Assembly: GCF_003611275.1 (NCBI RefSeq)
Contig: NZ_CP020694.1
Coordinates: 2,666,001-2,730,000, forward strand
Length of the DNA stretch: 64,000 nt
Reading direction: 5' to 3'
From: Sulfitobacter sp. D7
Lineage (GTDB): Bacteria > Pseudomonadota > Alphaproteobacteria > Rhodobacterales > Rhodobacteraceae
Positions within the stretch are counted from its first letter, which is position 1; every line of letters starts with the position of its first letter. This document shows positions 26,871 through 34,950 of the stretch, piece after piece. The notes under the pieces are model-generated. The model was given only the letters and a program-made list of their open reading frames with translations, ran no database searches and had not been told where the DNA came from. Made by a program: the position numbers and the translations under genes.

Positions 26871-28031
26871 ATGACTGACAAGGACCTACATCCTTCTTCC
26901 ACTCACCCCCCACTCCCACCCACCCAGGAAGATGAACAGTTTGCCCGGCTTCGTCTGTTGCGCTCACGCAGGGTGGGCATTTCCACCTACCGGCGTCTGC
27001 TGGATGAACATGGCTCTGCGATCAATGCGCTGAACGCCTTGCCCGAAGTGGCGCAGGCCGCAGGCATTTCGAACTATCGCATTTGCCCCGAAGGGGTTGT
27101 TCAGGCCGAACTCAATGCCGCCCGCACCGCCGGGGCGCGGCTGCTGGTTCATGGACAGGCGCCCTACCCCGACCTATTGAATGATCTCGACGATGCCCCG
27201 CCCTTTTTGTGGGTGATCGGTGACCCATCCCTCCTCACCCGGCCTATGATTTCATTGGTCGGTGCGCGGAATGCCTCCTCGCTTGGGCTTCGCATGGCAC
27301 GCACCCTCGCGGCAGAGCTTGGGGAGGCTGGATTTGTCGTCGTCTCCGGCCTTGCGCGGGGCATCGACGCCGCTGCCCATTCGGCCGCGCTGGCCCATGG
27401 CACCATCGCCGTGCAGGCGGGCGGGGTCGACATTATATACCCAAGCGAGAATGCAGAACTGGCGGAACAGATCGCGGCGCAGGGGCTGCGCCTGTCAGAG
27501 CAACCCATGGGGCTGCAACCGATGGCGCGGCATTTCCCACGCCGCAACCGCATCATCTCTGGTCTGAGCCGGGCAACCGTGGTGGTTGAGGCGGCGGCCC
27601 GCTCGGGCAGTTTGATCACCGCACGCGATGCATTGGATCAGGGGCGCGACGTGCTGGCGGTGCCCGGCCACCCGATGGACGCGCGCGCGGCGGGCTGCAA
27701 CATGCTGATCCGCGATGGCGCAGTGCTGGTCCGCTCCGCCGTTGACGTGTTGGAGGTTTTGCCGGAGTTGGCCACACCGGGGCCCGAAACGCCCCGACGC
27801 AAGCCCGCGCCGCCCCCACTTCGGGCAAAAACGCCTCCGCCAAACCGCGGCCCCGTCGCAAAGCTCCATGCGCAAATCCTCGCCCGCCTCGGCCCCGCCC
27901 CGGTCGCAGAGGATCAGTTGATCCGCGATCTGCAAGTGCCCAGCAGTGACGTGGCCCCTGCCCTGCTTGATCTTGAGATGGAGGGGGAAATTCAGCGTCA
28001 GCCGGGCGGGTTGCTAAGCCGTTCCGCCTGA
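26871..28031 (+). CDS. dprA: DNA-processing protein DprA
   Basis: Loads RecA on incoming single-stranded DNA during natural transformation. The 386-residue protein has the Rossmann-like domain with SLVGARNASSLGLRMA and SGLARGIDAAAHSAAL, then FPRRNRIISGLSRATVVVEA and GSLITARDALDQGRDVLAVPGHP. A C-terminal winged-helix domain (about 320-386) is joined by a Pro-rich linker. The full-length gene suggests a functional competence pathway, or use in gene-transfer-agent uptake as in Rhodobacterales relatives. topA lies 242 bases downstream on the same strand. Confidence 0.95.
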   Translation: MTDKDLHPSSTHPPLPPTQEDEQFARLRLLRSRRVGISTYRRLLDEHGSAINALNALPEVAQAAGISNYRICPEGVVQAELNAARTAGARLLVHGQAPYPDLLNDLDDAPPFLWVIGDPSLLTRPMISLVGARNASSLGLRMARTLAAELGEAGFVVVSGLARGIDAAAHSAALAHGTIAVQAGGVDIIYPSENAELAEQIAAQGLRLSEQPMGLQPMARHFPRRNRIISGLSRATVVVEAAARSGSLITARDALDQGRDVLAVPGHPMDARAAGCNMLIRDGAVLVRSAVDVLEVLPELATPGPETPRRKPAPPPLRAKTPPPNRGPVAKLHAQILARLGPAPVAEDQLIRDLQVPSSDVAPALLDLEMEGEIQRQPGGLLSRSA

Positions 28032-28198
28032 CGGCGTCGCACATTTCGTCCCGGCCTGAGCAGAGTTGCGCCGTGGCACCTCCGCGAGCAACGCCCCCGA
28101 CCAAGGCGCTGCCGAAAGCCGCCCGCTAATAGCGGCAATACGGCCCATCTGCCCTGCCAAACCGCTGCGCGCCAAACCCCTCATCCGCAGCAGCCGCA

Positions 28199-28227
28199 TT
28201 GACAAACACCCCCGCCATCCCACATGA
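28199..28227 (+). promoter_or_regulatory. possible promoter for topA
   Basis: A perfect -35 TTGACA (28199-28204), a 17-base spacer and a poor -10 ACATGA (28222-28227). It lies about 47 bases before the topA start. The weak -10 keeps confidence modest. Confidence 0.4.
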
Positions 28228-28273
28228 GACAGCGCAAAGCCGCCCTCATTTTTGATCTAAGGTGCCTGTATTT

Positions 28274-30946
28274 ATGCCCGTCGTCGTTGTCGAATCCCCA
28301 GCCAAGGCCAAAACGATCAACAAATATCTGGGCGACGATTACACCGTTCTCGCCTCTTACGGCCACGTCCGGGACTTGCCGCCAAAGGACGGATCGGTCG
28401 ACACCGACGCCGATTTCGACATGAAATGGGAAGTCGCCTCTGACAGCAAGAAACACGTCAAAGCCATCGCCGACGCGCTGGCCAAAGACAACGCACTGAT
28501 CCTCGCGACTGACCCCGACCGCGAAGGCGAGGCGATCAGCTGGCACCTGCAAGAGGCGCTGACCAAGCGCAAGTCGATCAAGAAAGACACGCCCGTTAGC
28601 CGCGTCGTCTTTAACCAGATCACTAAAAAGGCCGTGACCGAGGCGATGCAGAACCCGCGTCAGGTCGATATGCCGCTGGTCGAGGCCTATCTCGCGCGCC
28701 GCGCGCTGGACTATCTGGTGGGGTTCAACCTCTCTCCCGTGCTTTGGCGCAAACTGCCCGGTGCGAAGTCCGCCGGACGTGTGCAATCGGTCACCCTGCG
28801 CCTGATCGTTGAGCGCGAGATGGAGATCGAAGCCTTCCGCGCCCGTGAATACTGGTCGGTGAAGGCCCTGCTCGCCACGCCGCGCGGCCAAGAATTCGAA
28901 ACGCGCCTCGTTTCTCTTGCGGGCAAAAAGCTGGATCGCTTCGATCTGGCCGATGCCACGCAGGCCGAGATGGCCGTGCAGGCGATCACCAGCCGCGCGC
29001 TGAAAGTGATGAACGTCGAGGCGAAACCGGCCAGCCGCAACCCCTCGGCACCATTTATGACCTCGACCTTGCAGCAGGAAGCCAGCCGCAAATTCTCCAT
29101 GGGCGCGCGCCAGACCATGTCGACCGCGCAGCGCCTCTATGAGGCCGGGCACATCACCTACATGCGGACCGACGGCATCGACATGGCGCCCGAAGCGGTG
29201 AGCATGGCGCGTGATGCGATCGCTGACCGTTTCGGCGCGGATTACGTGCCGAAAGAGCCGCGCATCTATAAAAACAAAGCGAAAAACGCTCAGGAAGCGC
29301 ACGAATGTATCCGCCCCACGGATATGACCAAAGACGCGAAGACACTGAAGCTCGATGCCGATCAGGCGAAGCTTTATGACCTGATTTGGAAACGCACGCT
29401 GGCCTGCCAGATGGAAAGCGCCCGGCTGGAGCGCACCACGGTTGAGGTCGGCAGCGATGACGGTCAGGTTGGCCTGCGCGCCAATGGTCAGGTCGTGCTG
29501 TTCGACGGGTTCTTGCGGGTCTATGAAGAAGGCCGTGATGATGTGGTCGATGAGGACGACAAGCGTCTGCCGCAGATCAGCCAAGGCGACGCGATGGACA
29601 AACGCGCCGTCACCCCGGAGCAGCATTTCACCCAGCCGCCGCCGCGCTATACCGAAGCCACGCTGGTTAAACGCATGGAAGAGCTCGGCATCGGCCGCCC
29701 CTCGACCTATGCCAGCATCGTCACCACGATTCAGGACCGCGAATATGTTCGCAAGGACGGCAACCGTCTGATCCCCGAGGATAAGGGCCGGCTGGTCACC
29801 GCATTTCTCGAAAACTACTTCCGCCGCTACATCGGCTATGATTTCACCGCCGATCTCGAAGACCAGCTTGATAAGGTCAGCGCGGGCGATGCCGCCTATA
29901 AGGAAGTGCTGCGTCGCTTCTGGCGTGATTTCTCGGCGGCGATTGCAGAAACATCCGAGTTGCGCATCACCGAGGTCTTGGAAAAGATCAATGAGGTGCT
30001 CGAGCCCCATCTTTTCCCGCCGACCGAAGACGGTGGCGACCCCCGGCTTTGCCCCAATTGCGAAATTGGCCGCCTGTCGATGCGCACGGCCCGTTCGGGC
30101 GGCGCCTTTATCGGCTGCTCGAACTACCCCGAATGCCGTTACACACGCCCCTTTGGCCCGCCCGATCCGGAGGCCGAAGCCTCGGCCATTCCGCCTGATG
30201 GCAAGCTTTTGGGTGAGGATCAGGGCGACGAAATCCGCGTTTTCAAGGGCCGTTTCGGGCCTTACGTCCAGCGCGGGCCGGTGACCGATGAAAACAAAAA
30301 ACCGCCGCGCCAGTCGATCCCCAAGGATTGGGTGCCCGAGGATTTGACGCTGGAACAGGGCGTGATGCTGCTCTCCCTCCCGCGGGAGATCGGCCCCCAC
30401 CCCGAGGACGGCGTGATGGTCTGGGCCAATATCGGCCGCTACGGGCCTTACATCAAACACGCCGAAAGCACCTCGGACCGGGGCGGCACCAATGCCAACC
30501 TTGAGGGCATCGATGAGGTTTGGACCGTGGGCATGAACCGCGCGGTGCAGCTTCTGGCCGAGAAGGTTGCCAGCCGTGGTGGCCGTGGCAAGGCCGCAAA
30601 ACCGATCCGCGAGATGGGCGATCACCCGGATATGGGCGGCGCGGTCAATGTCATGGAAGGCAAATACGGGCCTTACGTGAAGTGGGAAAAGGTCAACGCG
30701 ACGATCCCGAAAGAGATCGAACCGGCAGACCTGACCATGGAACGCGCGGTCGAGTTGATCGAAGAGAAGCTCGCCAAGTCCCCCGCCAAACGCAAGGCGG
30801 CGACCAAGAAGGCACCGGCGAAGAAAGCCGCGGCCAAAAAACCCGCGGCAAAGAAGGCGGCAGCCAAGAAAGCGCCCGCCAAAAAGGCTCCGGCCAAAAA
30901 ACCCGCCGCGAAGAAGCCGGCGGCGAAAAAGGCCGACAGCGCGTAA
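28274..30946 (+). CDS. topA: DNA topoisomerase I
   Basis: Relaxes negative supercoils. The 890-residue protein starts with the TOPRIM fold (MPVVVVESPAKAKTINKYL), has the catalytic tyrosine in ITYMRTDG (Tyr296) and one C-terminal four-cysteine zinc ribbon (CPNCEIGRL...CSNYPEC, near 590-620). It then carries repeated C-terminal modules with GRYGPYIKHA and KYGPYVKW. The last 60 or so residues are a run of Ala/Lys/Pro repeats (AKKAPAKKA type), probably binding DNA without fixed structure. I choose the ATG at 28274 with AAGG upstream; a GTG at 28262 is possible. A large hairpin terminator follows. Confidence 0.97.
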   Translation: MPVVVVESPAKAKTINKYLGDDYTVLASYGHVRDLPPKDGSVDTDADFDMKWEVASDSKKHVKAIADALAKDNALILATDPDREGEAISWHLQEALTKRKSIKKDTPVSRVVFNQITKKAVTEAMQNPRQVDMPLVEAYLARRALDYLVGFNLSPVLWRKLPGAKSAGRVQSVTLRLIVEREMEIEAFRAREYWSVKALLATPRGQEFETRLVSLAGKKLDRFDLADATQAEMAVQAITSRALKVMNVEAKPASRNPSAPFMTSTLQQEASRKFSMGARQTMSTAQRLYEAGHITYMRTDGIDMAPEAVSMARDAIADRFGADYVPKEPRIYKNKAKNAQEAHECIRPTDMTKDAKTLKLDADQAKLYDLIWKRTLACQMESARLERTTVEVGSDDGQVGLRANGQVVLFDGFLRVYEEGRDDVVDEDDKRLPQISQGDAMDKRAVTPEQHFTQPPPRYTEATLVKRMEELGIGRPSTYASIVTTIQDREYVRKDGNRLIPEDKGRLVTAFLENYFRRYIGYDFTADLEDQLDKVSAGDAAYKEVLRRFWRDFSAAIAETSELRITEVLEKINEVLEPHLFPPTEDGGDPRLCPNCEIGRLSMRTARSGGAFIGCSNYPECRYTRPFGPPDPEAEASAIPPDGKLLGEDQGDEIRVFKGRFGPYVQRGPVTDENKKPPRQSIPKDWVPEDLTLEQGVMLLSLPREIGPHPEDGVMVWANIGRYGPYIKHAESTSDRGGTNANLEGIDEVWTVGMNRAVQLLAEKVASRGGRGKAAKPIREMGDHPDMGGAVNVMEGKYGPYVKWEKVNATIPKEIEPADLTMERAVELIEEKLAKSPAKRKAATKKAPAKKAAAKKPAAKKAAAKKAPAKKAPAKKPAAKKPAAKKADSA

Positions 30947-30952
30947 TTACGC

Positions 30953-31010
30953 CGCCAGACCACAGCGGCCGCGCCGGGGATCGGCGCGGTTCCGCCTGTG
31001 GTCGGCGTTT
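30953..31010 (+). terminator. terminator downstream of topA
   Basis: A long interrupted stem: CGCC/GGCG, GACCACAG (30958-30965) with CTGTGGTC (30996-31003), CGG/CCG, and CCGCGCCG (30969-30976) with CGGCGCGG (30982-30989) around a GGGAT loop. It ends in TTT. It starts 7 bases past the topA stop. Confidence 0.82.
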
Positions 31011-31097
31011 ACATCCAACATCATGAATATGTGATTTGCCATCTCCCTTCGATTTTCCGATCAGGGAGCCGGCAAGACCAATATGAAAGGCAGATAG

Positions 31098-31685
31098 ATG
31101 TCAGGCATTAAATTCAGCCGACGTGGCGTGATCGCCGCAAGCGGTGCCGCGTTGCTCACCCCGCAGATCCTGCGCGCGCAGGAATTCGGCCAAGCGGCCC
31201 GCGAGTTTTCCAACGAAGCCCCTGTTTCGCGCAATGCGTCGAGCTTTGCCACGCAGCGTTGGCAGGACCACTTTGACAGTCTTGGCAAAGGCGCGATCGT
31301 GGCCGACACCATCAGCCGCGCCCTGCATTATTGGAGCGCCGACGGCCAGACCTACAAGGTCTACCCGACCTCCGTGCCCGCCACCGAAGAGCTGACCAAA
31401 CGCGGCTACACCGAAATCGTGCGCAAGAAAGAGGGCCCGGATTGGACCCCGACCGCGTCGATGATGGAACGCTTCCCGCACTACAAATACATGCCGCCCG
31501 GCCCCGATAACCCGCTTGGCACCCATGCGATGTATCTCAGCTGGCCCGCCTATATCATCCACGGCACCCATGACACGCGCAAGATCGGGCGACGGTCCTC
31601 GGACGGTTGTATTGGTCTCTATAACGAGAAGATCGAAGAGCTTTTCGGCATGTGCCCCGTCGGCACGCAAGTGCGTATCATCTGA
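31098..31685 (+). CDS. L,D-transpeptidase (YkuD family), exported
   Basis: A 195-residue exported YkuD-domain protein that would cross-link peptidoglycan or attach proteins to it. The N-terminus KFSRRGVIAASGAALLTP looks like a twin-arginine signal with a short hydrophobic core, cut near residue 28. The catalytic region has GTHAMYL, YIIHGTHDT (His155) and RRSSDGCIGLYN (Cys171). The usual S-H/S-G-C-I-R pattern is changed to S-D-G-C-I-G here: the catalytic Cys and upstream His are kept but the substrate-contacting Arg is Gly. It probably stands alone between topA and scoA. Confidence 0.87.
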   Translation: MSGIKFSRRGVIAASGAALLTPQILRAQEFGQAAREFSNEAPVSRNASSFATQRWQDHFDSLGKGAIVADTISRALHYWSADGQTYKVYPTSVPATEELTKRGYTEIVRKKEGPDWTPTASMMERFPHYKYMPPGPDNPLGTHAMYLSWPAYIIHGTHDTRKIGRRSSDGCIGLYNEKIEELFGMCPVGTQVRII

Positions 31686-31721
31686 CCCTTCCGGGCGGCC
31701 TCGCTGCGTAGCACCACGTAA

Positions 31722-31750
31722 TTGACACTGCGACGACGCAGGGTCACATA
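31722..31750 (+). promoter_or_regulatory. possible promoter for scoAB
   Basis: TTGACA (31722-31727) is a perfect -35 box. With a 17-base spacer the -10 would be CACATA (31745-31750), which is poor. It lies about 30 bases ahead of scoA. Confidence 0.35.
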
Positions 31751-31780
31751 TGGCGCAACGAAACCAGAGGGAGGTCGCCC

Positions 31781-32485
31781 GTGAACAAAATCTATGGATC
31801 CGCCGCCGAAGCGCTGGAAGGCGTTCTATCGGACGGCATGCTGATCGCCGCGGGGGGCTTTGGCCTTTGTGGCATTCCGGAATTGCTGTTGCAGGCGATC
31901 AAGGAAAACGGGGCCAAAGACCTCACCTTTGCGTCGAACAACGCGGGCGTCGATGATTTCGGCATCGGCATTTTGCTGCAATCGCGGCAGGTGAAAAAGA
32001 TGATCTCCTCCTACGTGGGCGAGAACGCCGAGTTCATGCGCCAGTACCTCTCCGGTGAGTTGGAGTTGGAGTTCAACCCCCAAGGCACCTTGGCCGAGCG
32101 CATGCGCGCCGGTGGCGCGGGCATCCCGGGCTTTTACACCAAGACCGGTGTCGGCACCCAGATCGCCGAGGGCAAAGAGGTCAAACAATTCCGGGGTGAG
32201 GATTACATCCTCGAAGAGGGCATCTTTGCCGATCTGTCGATCGTGAAGGCTTGGAAAGCCGACGACACTGGCAACCTGATGTTCCGCAAGACCGCGCGCA
32301 ACTTTAACCCGCCTGCCGCCATGTGCGGTAAGGTCTGCATCGTCGAGGTCGAAGAGATCGTCCCGCGTGGCAGCCTCGACCCCGATAAAATCCACCTGCC
32401 GGGCATCTACGTGCATCGCATCATCCAAGGCGATCACGAAAAGCGCATCGAAAAGGTCACGACACGCAAGCGGGAGGAAGCATAA
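31781..32485 (+). CDS. scoA: 3-oxoacid (succinyl-CoA:acetoacetate) CoA-transferase subunit A
   Basis: Subunit A of a class I CoA-transferase that activates acetoacetate or a similar 3-oxoacid using succinyl-CoA. The 234-residue protein has the glycine-rich AAGGFGLCGIPELLLQAI motif near the N-terminus, GAGIPGFYTKTGVGTQIAEGKE in the middle and the YILEEGIFADLSIVKAWKAD stretch typical of SCOT subunit A. Its start follows a GAGG ribosome site. Its stop overlaps scoB by one base (TAATG). Substrate choice is by family only; ketone-body or polyhydroxyalkanoate turnover are likely uses. Confidence 0.93.
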   Translation: MNKIYGSAAEALEGVLSDGMLIAAGGFGLCGIPELLLQAIKENGAKDLTFASNNAGVDDFGIGILLQSRQVKKMISSYVGENAEFMRQYLSGELELEFNPQGTLAERMRAGGAGIPGFYTKTGVGTQIAEGKEVKQFRGEDYILEEGIFADLSIVKAWKADDTGNLMFRKTARNFNPPAAMCGKVCIVEVEEIVPRGSLDPDKIHLPGIYVHRIIQGDHEKRIEKVTTRKREEA

Positions 32486-33108
32486 TGCCTTGGGATAGAG
32501 ATCAGATGGCGGCGCGGGCCGCAGAGGAACTCGAAGACGGCATGTATGTGAACCTCGGCATCGGGATTCCGACGCTGGTGGCGAACTACGTTGGCGACAA
32601 GGACATCACCCTGCAGTCGGAAAATGGCATGCTGGGCATGGGCCCTTTCCCTTTTGAGGGCGAAGAAGACCCCGACCTTATCAACGCTGGGAAACAGACC
32701 ATCACCGAGCTCAGCCGCACCGCCTATTTCGACAGCGCCATGTCCTTTGGCATGATCCGCGGCGGCAAGATCGCGGCGGCGATCCTCGGTGCCATGGAAG
32801 TGGCCGAGAACGGCGATCTGGCGAACTGGATGATCCCCGGCAAACTGGTCAAAGGCATGGGCGGCGCGATGGACCTTGTCGCCGGCGTCAAACGGGTCAT
32901 CGTGGTGATGGACCACCAGAACAAAGCGGGCGAGTCAAAGGTGCTAAAGGAATGCACCCTGCCGCTGACCGGCAAGGGCGTGGTCGACCGGATCATCACC
33001 AACCTTGGCGTGCTCGACGTGGTCGAAGGCGGTCTGAAGATCGTCGAATGCGCCGATGGCGTGACCGAGGACGAGCTGCGCGCCGCGACCCAAGCGACCA
33101 TCGTTTAA
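32485..33108 (+). CDS. scoB: 3-oxoacid CoA-transferase subunit B
   Basis: Catalytic B subunit, 207 residues, with the active-site glutamate in SENGMLGMGPFP (Glu46), which forms the CoA thioester intermediate. Other family marks are YVNLGIGIPTLVANYV at the start, MDLVAGVKRVIVVMDHQNKAGESK, and the C-terminal LKIVECADGVTEDELRAAT. It is coupled to scoA through a one-base overlap. It converges on the lytic transglycosylase gene with a hairpin in the 55-base gap. Confidence 0.94.
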   Translation: MPWDRDQMAARAAEELEDGMYVNLGIGIPTLVANYVGDKDITLQSENGMLGMGPFPFEGEEDPDLINAGKQTITELSRTAYFDSAMSFGMIRGGKIAAAILGAMEVAENGDLANWMIPGKLVKGMGGAMDLVAGVKRVIVVMDHQNKAGESKVLKECTLPLTGKGVVDRIITNLGVLDVVEGGLKIVECADGVTEDELRAATQATIV

Positions 33109-33114
33109 CAACCA

Positions 33115-33148
33115 CCCCGGCGGCACCCCTCGGCGGCATCCGCCGGGG
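33115..33148. terminator. shared terminator hairpin between scoB and the lytic transglycosylase gene
   Basis: CCCCGGCGG (33115-33123) pairs with CCGCCGGGG (33140-33148) around a 16-base loop. It lies between two convergent stop codons. U-runs are weak, so termination strength is uncertain. Confidence 0.6.
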
Positions 33149-33163
33149 GCACGGCTTTCGCGA

Positions 33164-33979
33164 TCAGTTCATCGCGGCAAAGACGCAGCCATCGCTGATC
33201 AGTTCCGGCGGTGTCAGGCAAAGCCCCTGCGCGACTTGAAAAGCGGCCAGTACCTTGGGCACGTAGTCGCGCGTCTCAGCAAAAGGCGGCACGCCCGCAT
33301 GTTTGCGCACCGACCCCTCCCCCGCGTTATAGCCCGCCAGTACGAGAATCGGATCGCGGTCGAACTCCCCCATCAGCCAATTAAGGTATTTGACCCCGCC
33401 TGAGATATTCTCGGCCGCGACCATACTGTCGCCCACGCCAAAGCGGGCAGCGGTATCGGGCATCAATTGCATCAGTCCAGCCGCCCCGGCCCGGCTTACC
33501 GCATCGGTACGTCCCGCCGATTCCACGCTGATCACCGCCAATACCAGCGCCGGAGAGACATTCGTGCCGACCGTGGCGCGCAGGATGTCCACCCCATTGC
33601 TGCGTGCGATATCTTGCAGGTGCTGCAGGCGCGGCGCGGGCACCTTGCCCGTTGAAAGCGCCGCCATCGCAGGCGCCAACCGCCCCGCCCCGCCGCGGTC
33701 CGCCGCGGGAGAGACCTTATCCCAGAACCAATCAAACTGCCCCGCACTCAAAGGCGCAATCGCGCCGCTTGGCGTGGCGGCCACTGCGGGGCCTGTGTCG
33801 ACCTTTGCCGCAGCGGCTGCGCGTGCGGCCGGGTCAATTTGCACGGTGATGCGTTTGGCCCCCGTCTTGGGCGGGCCGACCCGTTTGGCGGAAAACTCAG
33901 GAAAGGATTTCGGGCCCTCTGCCGCAACGGCAGGGGCCATAAGGGCCGTGACCAGCGAGAATGCCAATATACGATACAT
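33164..33979 (-). CDS. lytic transglycosylase (SLT domain), exported
   Basis: A 271-residue precursor of a peptidoglycan lytic transglycosylase. A signal peptide (about 1-20, MYRILAFSLVTALMAPAVAA) leads into an Ala-rich linker. The SLT domain (about 120-255) carries the catalytic glutamate in ISVESAGRTDAVS (Glu153), AGLMQLMPDTAARFGV and LAGYNAGEGSVRKH. I choose the ATG at 33979 for the signal peptide; the open frame extends to 34066. It is divergent from the tad pilus locus and could open the cell wall for pilus assembly. That link is inferred from position only. Confidence 0.9.
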   Translation of the reverse strand: MYRILAFSLVTALMAPAVAAEGPKSFPEFSAKRVGPPKTGAKRITVQIDPAARAAAAAKVDTGPAVAATPSGAIAPLSAGQFDWFWDKVSPAADRGGAGRLAPAMAALSTGKVPAPRLQHLQDIARSNGVDILRATVGTNVSPALVLAVISVESAGRTDAVSRAGAAGLMQLMPDTAARFGVGDSMVAAENISGGVKYLNWLMGEFDRDPILVLAGYNAGEGSVRKHAGVPPFAETRDYVPKVLAAFQVAQGLCLTPPELISDGCVFAAMN

Positions 33980-34337
33980 GCCTGCTCTACCTTGCGTCTG
34001 ACGCGCCTTTGTTCGGCAATATCTCACGAATCGTGGAATCGGACCAGCGTTTGAGGCGGGGATCATGGCGATTTCGCCGCAATTGTCCTTTCAGGCGACG
34101 GGAAAGCGGAGCAAGAAGGTCAGGTAGAAGAATTAAACTCCATTTAAACAGAGAGTTAGGAAGTTTTTGCAAGAAAAAAGCGAACGGTCTGAAAAAGGCG
34201 CAGTTGCTGCCAAATTCGCGCCCCAATCAGACGGCTATATAGGGTCATACCAAGTCGGACAGCCTCAATGAGAGAACGAGGCAAACCGGACGGCGAGGTT
34301 AAGACCTTTTACTCAGTGATCCTTGGAGGGACATGAC
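33980..34337. other. 358-base divergent control region ahead of the tad pilus locus
   Basis: No reading frame here looks real. It is the most AT-rich gap in the window. It contains a perfect CtrA-type site (34133-34147), a TATATA at 34236-34241 that could be a -10 box but has no matching -35, a small GCCTC/GAGGC hairpin (34262-34282) and the GGAGGG ribosome site of pilin 1. Confidence 0.6.
34133..34147. promoter_or_regulatory. perfect CtrA-type binding site ahead of the pilin gene
   Basis: TTAA (34133-34136), seven bases, TTAA (34144-34147) is the full alphaproteobacterial CtrA consensus. It lies about 190 bases before pilin 1 and 150 bases before the divergent lytic transglycosylase gene, so it could act on either. 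CtrA controls pilA in Caulobacter; the role here is inferred. Confidence 0.6.
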
Positions 34338-34541
34338 ATGATGAACTTTATCAAAAACTTCCGCAAAGACGAAGACGGTGCCGTGACAGTTGACTGGGTC
34401 GTTCTGACCGCAGCGATCGTTGGCCTGGCCGTGGTTGCCTTCAACACAATCGGTGACAACGTAGAGACAATGTCGGGCAATATCGCTGCAGATATCACTG
34501 CCTTTGAAACCACCTCTGATCGCACACCAGCGGCCAACTAA
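34338..34541 (+). CDS. Flp-type (type IVb) pilin, major candidate
   Basis: A 67-residue prepilin. A short basic leader ends at Gly14, followed by A-V-T-V-D-W and a hydrophobic helix (about 15-40). This matches the class IVb G/XXXXEY processing pattern except that position +5 is Asp instead of Glu and +6 is Trp instead of Tyr. The mature pilin would be 53 residues. GGAGGG at 34325-34330 is a strong ribosome site for the ATG at 34338 (a second ATG follows at 34341). A strong terminator follows, consistent with a highly expressed single-gene message. Confidence 0.88.
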   Translation: MMNFIKNFRKDEDGAVTVDWVVLTAAIVGLAVVAFNTIGDNVETMSGNIAADITAFETTSDRTPAAN

Positions 34542-34575
34542 GCGGATCAGAGCTAGCCGGCTCTACGAACAATTG

Positions 34576-34608
34576 GGACCGCCTCCCAACCTGGGAGGCG
34601 GTCCTTTT
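34576..34608 (+). terminator. strong intrinsic terminator after pilin 1
   Basis: A perfect 13-bp stem, GGACCGCCTCCCA (34576-34588) with TGGGAGGCGGTCC (34592-34604), loop ACC, then TTTT. It separates pilin 1 from the second pilin and the assembly genes. Confidence 0.93.
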
Positions 34609-34640
34609 GCATACCTAACGCTCAGCAAGCGGAGATACGC

Positions 34641-34808
34641 ATGCGCAGCCAATTCAAGAAATTCTTCTGTGACCAAAACGGCGCTGTCAGCGTTGATTGG
34701 GTTGTCCTGACCGCCGGACTGGTGGGCCTAGCAATCTTGGTGCTGGGCATATTCTCCGACAGCCTTGACGGGCTTGTCGAATACATCCGGGTCCAGCTGA
34801 CCGCTTAA
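34641..34808 (+). CDS. second small Flp-type pilin or pseudopilin
   Basis: A 55-residue reading frame, MRSQFKKFFCDQNGAVSVDW and on. Residues 14-25 (GAVSVDWVVLTA) match pilin 1 at the same positions except Ser for Thr at 17. It has the same leader length, the same Gly14 processing site and the same Asp/Trp at +5/+6. The mature form would be only 41 residues, nearly all helix. GGAG at 34631-34634 serves as ribosome site. It lies beyond the pilin 1 terminator, so it is probably made at a lower level, as a minor pilin or initiation subunit. A cysteine at 10 lies in the leader. Confidence 0.8.
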   Translation: MRSQFKKFFCDQNGAVSVDWVVLTAGLVGLAILVLGIFSDSLDGLVEYIRVQLTA

Positions 34809-34950
34809 GACAACGGCGCCGCAAAAACGCACCACGGCAAGCTTCATCGCATCGCCGCCGTGGCGACCAAATCTCGCCATATTCGGCGGCTAATCTGCCG
34901 AGGTGATCAAAGCGGGCCGAGACTCGCTTCCATAGCAAAGAGGTGATGAC

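Noticed and set aside
28181-30625. 814-codon open frame on the minus strand
   Set aside because: It lies antisense to topA, has the His/Arg/Gly composition of a reverse-strand shadow in high-GC DNA, and no family features; topA motifs are complete on the other strand.
34299-34313. TTAA-N7-TACT close to pilin 1
   Set aside because: Only one half matches the CtrA consensus; half-sites are too common to call.
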